A stretch of 8,038 nt of DNA from assembly GCA_030614645.1 (NCBI GenBank), contig JAUWTR010000050.1, positions 1-8,038 of the forward strand, written 5' to 3'. Shown here piece after piece: positions 4,816 through 8,038 of the stretch. The position numbers and the translations under genes are program-made. Numbering within the stretch: position 1 is the first letter of the stretch; every line of letters begins with the position of its first letter. The notes below the pieces were generated by a model, which worked only from the letters and a program-made list of their open reading frames with translations, had not been told where the DNA came from and ran no database searches. Origin of the DNA: Candidatus Aminicenantota bacterium (GTDB lineage: Bacteria > Acidobacteriota > Aminicenantia > Aminicenantales > Aminicenantaceae).

Positions 4816-5838
4816 TTATCGGTTGCGGTAAAGAATATACTCGGGAATAAGATGTAATGAAGTCCGGTAGTTTGATTCAGGGAGTTTTTTTAGAATTTCC
4901 TGGGACTTATTTGAAAAATTGACAGCCCTTTGATACGTGTAGTCCAGGGCTCCATTTGATTTTATGATATCGAGAATTTCTTTAGATGAATTCCCCCCAT
5001 TTCTCTTCTCTTTATAGAGTCTTATAATTTCTTTTCTGTCGGATTCTCCCGCATTATTTAATGTATATATCAGGGGCAGGGTGATGCGTCCTTCATTTAG
5101 ATCTGAGAGGGTGGGCTTTCCCAGGATTTTTTTATCCCCGGTGTAATCAAGCAGGTCATCGATTATCTGGAAAGAAATACCTAAATTAGTGCCATATTCT
5201 GCCAGAAGATCTGTTTCTTCTATGGATGCGCTGCCGAGGATTCCTCCAATCCTACATGAGGCAGAGAAAAGGGTTGCAGTTTTTTTGTTAAGAATATCCA
5301 GGTAAATGTTTTCTTTTAACTCCAGGTTGCCACTTAAATAGTACTCGTTCAATTCACCGTCTATCATAGCAGTGGATGCATCGGTAAAAATTTTGACTAT
5401 TTCCCTGTGTTTGCTTGTGAGGGATAATCCGATAGTTTTTATATAAAGGTAATCTCCGAGCAAAACGGTTATATTTGAGCCCCAGCGTGAATGCACTGTG
5501 GGTTTTCCTCTTCGGGCGTCGGCATTATCGATAATATCATCGTGGATCAGGCTGGCGGTATGAATGGTCTCAACCAAAGCTGACATTAATATATGCTCTT
5601 CTTCTTTATAGCCGAAAAGTTTTGAACAGAGTATCACTAAGGCCGGTCTGATTCTTTTTCCTGCTTTTTGGAAGAGATATGAGCTTATTTCTGAGATTAT
5701 TTTATTTGATGAGTTGGAAAATAATTTAAGTTTTTCTTCGACTTTATCTAGATCAGCTTGGATCTCTTTGTACAGCTTTTTTAAAGACGGGTGTTTTATT
5801 GCTTGGTCTTTAAGAAATTTCCGCTCGGTTTTTTCCAC
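4816..5838 (-). CDS. ispB: Long-chain polyprenyl diphosphate synthase
   Basis: A 340-residue trans-prenyltransferase that adds isopentenyl diphosphate units to an allylic starter, making the side chain of quinones or a lipid carrier. Family motifs occur in order: GKRIRP (60-65), the first aspartate-rich motif DDIID (100-104) followed by DARRGKPTVH, KKTA (185-188), and the second aspartate-rich motif QIIDDLLD (224-231) with GDKKILGKPTLSDLNEGRITLP after it. The residue five before the first Asp is alanine (A95) rather than a bulky aromatic, which in this family fits long products (about C30-C50) rather than farnesyl diphosphate. The chain length itself cannot be read from the sequence. The start is GTG with no clear ribosome binding site; an in-frame stop at 5847-5845 rules out an earlier start. 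The symbol follows the closest functional class; hepT-like naming is equally possible. Confidence 0.88.
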   Translation of the reverse strand: MEKTERKFLKDQAIKHPSLKKLYKEIQADLDKVEEKLKLFSNSSNKIISEISSYLFQKAGKRIRPALVILCSKLFGYKEEEHILMSALVETIHTASLIHDDIIDNADARRGKPTVHSRWGSNITVLLGDYLYIKTIGLSLTSKHREIVKIFTDASTAMIDGELNEYYLSGNLELKENIYLDILNKKTATLFSASCRIGGILGSASIEETDLLAEYGTNLGISFQIIDDLLDYTGDKKILGKPTLSDLNEGRITLPLIYTLNNAGESDRKEIIRLYKEKRNGGNSSKEILDIIKSNGALDYTYQRAVNFSNKSQEILKKLPESNYRTSLHLIPEYILYRNR

Positions 5839-5864
5839 TATTTTTCACAACAGATTTACAATGC

Positions 5865-5874
5865 CTGTATACAG
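5865..5874. repeat. 10-base palindrome in the tatD-ispB gap
   Basis: CTGTATACAG is a perfect palindrome, 27 bases upstream of the prenyl synthase GTG, in the 61-base gap (5839-5899). It could be an operator half-site pair. A TATACA (5871-5866) overlaps it and would sit only 15 bases from TTGATG (5892-5887), so a promoter here is possible but weak. Nothing else is seen in the gap. Confidence 0.3.
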
Positions 5875-5899
5875 CAATTATTTTAACATCAAATATTTG

Positions 5900-6697
5900 T
5901 TATTTCAATCCAAAACAGGTTTTAAAATTTTGAGAGGTTACAGCCGCTACTTCTTCAAAGGAAATATTTTTAAGCTCTGCTAAAAACTTTGCTGTTTCCT
6001 TGACATAGACAGGCTCATTCCTTTTTATTTTTCCACGATATGGGACCGGTGTTAGAAAAGGAGAATCGGTTTCGACCAAAAGTTTATTGAGAGGGATTTT
6101 TCTAGCAGCTTCTCTTATGGAGTGGGCCATGGGAAAAGTTAATATTCCGGAAAATGAGATATAAAAGCCGAGTTTAAGTACTTGCCGGGCGAATTCCCAG
6201 TCTTCAGTAAAGCAGTGAAGGACTCCTCCGCATGTAAATTTTTCTTCCTTAATTGCTGAAATTACCTCATTGCTTGCTGACCGGCTGTGGATGACTACGG
6301 GAAGGTTTAGTTTCTGGGCAATATTAAGCTGTTGTCTGAAGACTTTGATCTGCTGTTTTGGAGAAGAGTGATTGTAATAAAAATCCAGCCCGATCTCTCC
6401 TATGGCGTGAATCTGTTCTGTTTTTGCCAGTGTTTTGATGTGGGCAGCATTTTCTGGATAGAACTTTTCTGCATGATGGGGATGCGCACCTGCAGCAGCA
6501 AAAATATTGCTGTATTTTTTGGTAAGCATAAATGTAGTATTAAGGTTTTTCTTATCTGTGATCTCGGCCGGGCAGAGGATTGCCCTGACTCCGGCTTTGA
6601 AAGCTTTTTCAATGACTTCATCCCGGTCATTATCAAAGTCTTCCATACTCAGATGAGCGTGGGAATCTACTAAATAGTGTGTTTGCTCGCCGCTCAA
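5900..6697 (-). CDS. tatD: TatD-family metal-dependent hydrolase (DNase)
   Basis: A 265-residue amidohydrolase-fold protein of normal TatD length. The metal-binding and catalytic residues are all visible: HAH at 13-15 (VDSHAHL), E101 in IGEIGLDFYY, H137 in VVIHSRS, H161 in GVLHCFT, and D211 in ETDSPFLTPVPYRG. TatD proteins are cytoplasmic 3'-5' exonucleases or DNases involved in DNA repair or turnover; a generic YcfH/YabD-type hydrolase cannot be excluded. The start is TTG at 6697. There is no ATG before the first histidine motif, and an AAGGG ribosome binding site lies eight bases upstream. It follows the DUF885-like gene by 46 bases and precedes the prenyl synthase by 61 bases on the same strand. 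Confidence 0.88.
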   Translation of the reverse strand: MSGEQTHYLVDSHAHLSMEDFDNDRDEVIEKAFKAGVRAILCPAEITDKKNLNTTFMLTKKYSNIFAAAGAHPHHAEKFYPENAAHIKTLAKTEQIHAIGEIGLDFYYNHSSPKQQIKVFRQQLNIAQKLNLPVVIHSRSASNEVISAIKEEKFTCGGVLHCFTEDWEFARQVLKLGFYISFSGILTFPMAHSIREAARKIPLNKLLVETDSPFLTPVPYRGKIKRNEPVYVKETAKFLAELKNISFEEVAAVTSQNFKTCFGLK

Positions 6698-6705
6698 AGA
6701 ACGGA

Positions 6706-6710
6706 CCCTT
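6706..6710 (-). promoter_or_regulatory. Ribosome binding site deciding the TTG start of tatD
   Basis: AAGGG on the minus strand at 6710-6706, with an eight-base spacer to the TTG at 6697-6695. No ATG or GTG in this frame is better placed, so it supports the unusual start codon. Confidence 0.6.
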
Positions 6711-6743
6711 TAAATATAATATTCCTTTTATCTAAGAATAAAA

Positions 6744-8038
6744 TTATTCTTCTATCTTCTGTTTCAGGTAGCGGAGAGGAAGCATGCCATAGCTGAGGAC
6801 TTTAGCCAGAAATTCTTTCTGGCTGAAGGAGTCGCCGGCCTTTTGTTTATAGGTTTTTTCCATGTCCAGTAATTCTTGATAACCGACATAAGCATAGGTT
6901 GCATCAAGTGGTTTGAGGATAATACGATGCCAGTTTTTATCTGCTTCCGCTGTTGTTTGAAAACCTGTGATAGTCATTAATCTGAAAGCTTGTTCTTTTG
7001 TAAGCCCTCCCTGGTGGATATTTAAATCCAAGCTAAAATCAATAACTGCTTTTAATTTCAGCTTGAGCTGGTTTAATCTCAGTCTGAGGTCGTAATTTCC
7101 ATATCCGGCTTTCACAAGCATCTCTTCAATAAATATGGGCCACCCTTTAATAAGAGGCATATTGGGACGGAATTTTTTCAATAGAGAAGAGTCTTTATTA
7201 AGGTAAAAGTAAGGAATAAATTGGCCCGGATAAATTTTTCTGACAGTATAGAATGGGAGAAAATAGTTATTATATTCTTCCAGCAGTGATTGAATGTTTT
7301 CCTCGCTTAGGTCATCTTCCAGGGGAGATATCTGAAGAATATAATCGTTACCGGTTTCATAGACCGCAGGGCATAATAAGCGGGTCCAGGTAATACCCTG
7401 AGTTTCAAGGGGCATTTCAGTAATGTTAAGGTTGTTTTCGGGAATATCGATTAGTTGGTTTTCCTGAATAAATTTTTTGATGTCAGTTTTGATGTTTTTT
7501 ATTTTTTCAATAAACTGATCGCTGGATACATGGTCGCTCTTGATATTGTCAAGCACACCCTTGATGACAATGTTTCTTACCTGCTCTTCTCCGCGCTGGG
7601 TAGTGAGCTGTTCCAGGTTGATCTCAGGGTACATTATCCGGTAGAAAGGAATGCAAACCAGGAACATTTCGCGGCGGATATTGTACATATCTGCTTTTGT
7701 TCTAGCGATGAGTTCCTGAACCGGTAGGTCGTTCTGGAAATTTGCCCGCAATAGTCTGGTATGAGCGGTAGAAAGCCGGAAATTTCCTGTGGATTTAGGC
7801 AGAAGTTCATTAGAAAGATAATTACTATAATCTTCCAGAGCAGGGATGACTTCAGCCAGATTTTTTTGTAGTTTGGCTTTTTGGACTGCCGGCGCTTCTT
7901 CGATCAGCTGGGGTAGTTCGTTTTTGTAAAAATTCAGAACAGCAGGAAACTGCTTGATAGCGGTTTCGGTATGGAGTTGGGGAGGAGTTTCAAGATTCTC
8001 TTTTGCTTGCTTTATGAGTTTGGGAAGGTCTTTGAGCC
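6744..8038 (-). CDS. DUF885-family protein, predicted non-catalytic, partial
   Basis: The frame is open from the stop at 6744 to the right edge (430 visible residues), so the N-terminus lies outside the window. The TTG at 7751 is internal. The protein is mostly helical and follows the DUF885 peptidase-like pattern, including LPKSTGNFRLSTAHTRLLR near visible residue 80, the YPG turn (269-271), the GW...EEML block (298-306), DLNIHQGGLTKEQAF (337-351) and a C-terminal FLAKVLSYGMLPLRYL. In typical members the site reads HE..PGHH followed by EGWALYAE. Here the matching positions are RKIYPGQF and KGWPIFIEE: both histidines and both glutamates of the presumed metal site are changed to R, Q, K and K, while the YPG and GW scaffold remains. 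It is therefore probably a pseudoenzyme with a binding or structural role. Export cannot be judged without the N-terminus. It lies 46 bases upstream of tatD on the same strand. Confidence 0.78.
   Translation of the reverse strand, partial: LKDLPKLIKQAKENLETPPQLHTETAIKQFPAVLNFYKNELPQLIEEAPAVQKAKLQKNLAEVIPALEDYSNYLSNELLPKSTGNFRLSTAHTRLLRANFQNDLPVQELIARTKADMYNIRREMFLVCIPFYRIMYPEINLEQLTTQRGEEQVRNIVIKGVLDNIKSDHVSSDQFIEKIKNIKTDIKKFIQENQLIDIPENNLNITEMPLETQGITWTRLLCPAVYETGNDYILQISPLEDDLSEENIQSLLEEYNNYFLPFYTVRKIYPGQFIPYFYLNKDSSLLKKFRPNMPLIKGWPIFIEEMLVKAGYGNYDLRLRLNQLKLKLKAVIDFSLDLNIHQGGLTKEQAFRLMTITGFQTTAEADKNWHRIILKPLDATYAYVGYQELLDMEKTYKQKAGDSFSQKEFLAKVLSYGMLPLRYLKQKIEE

Noticed and set aside
6332..6673. 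Plus-strand 113-residue open frame within tatD, and similar antisense frames at 3776-3997, 5714-5983 and 7455-7727
   Set aside because: All lie opposite strongly conserved coding sequence, have cysteine- and phenylalanine-rich shadow composition and no ribosome binding sites.
1..8038. tRNA, rRNA, CRISPR array or riboswitch
   Set aside because: No regularly spaced repeats, cloverleaf-like stretches or conserved aptamer-like leaders were found by eye on either strand.

Overview
This AT-rich bacterial window has two halves. Positions 1 to about 2190 are a scarred accessory segment: a transposase fragment, a decapitated protease gene, a toxin-antitoxin pair and a membrane gene that has lost both ends. 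Positions 2212-8038 are compact housekeeping-like DNA. The lineage cannot be fixed from the sequence. A long-chain polyprenyl diphosphate synthase, a FlhG/MinD-like ATPase paired with a J-like protein, a GspG-like domain and a DUF885-family protein suggest an uncultivated, probably diderm lineage. Deltaproteobacteria, Acidobacteriota, Aminicenantota or similar groups are possible, but this is a weak guess. Many starts are non-ATG (TTG for rpoZ and tatD; GTG for the prenyl synthase, the CYTH gene and the putative antitoxin).

Layout. 1-204 (-): C-terminal part of an IS3-family transposase, running off the left edge. 128-541 (+): CPBP-family membrane protease remnant whose first codons are antisense transposase DNA. 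542-707: no gene, but a strong imperfect palindrome at 571-633. 1584-708 (-): a DUF6922-like small protein and an AbiEii-family nucleotidyltransferase toxin, overlapping by 8 bases, behind an extended -10 promoter. 2143-1658 (-): fragment of a polytopic membrane protein. 2212-2583 (+): small anchored protein with a GspG-like C-terminal domain. 3897-2586 (-): two-gene unit of a FlhG/MinD-like ATPase and a J-domain-like protein lacking HPD. 4046-4294 (+): rpoZ. 8038-4291 (-): a collinear series of a DUF885-like protein (partial at the right edge), a TatD-family metal-dependent hydrolase, a long-chain polyprenyl diphosphate synthase and a CYTH-domain protein.

How the parts may work together. The toxin pair is a self-contained defence or stability module, probably type IV-like. 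The ATPase and J-like pair looks like a positioning or assembly module for an unknown surface structure. The four-gene series has gaps of 46, 61 and 12 bases. The prenyl synthase makes the carrier or quinone side chain, and the CYTH protein next to it is expected to bind a polyphosphate-containing substrate; a functional link is only inferred. The least expected observations are a DUF885 homologue with all its predicted metal ligands replaced, the HPD-less J protein with its ATPase partner, the GspG C-terminal domain without a prepilin cleavage site, and the toxin pair beside a doubly truncated gene. I found no tRNA, rRNA or CRISPR array.
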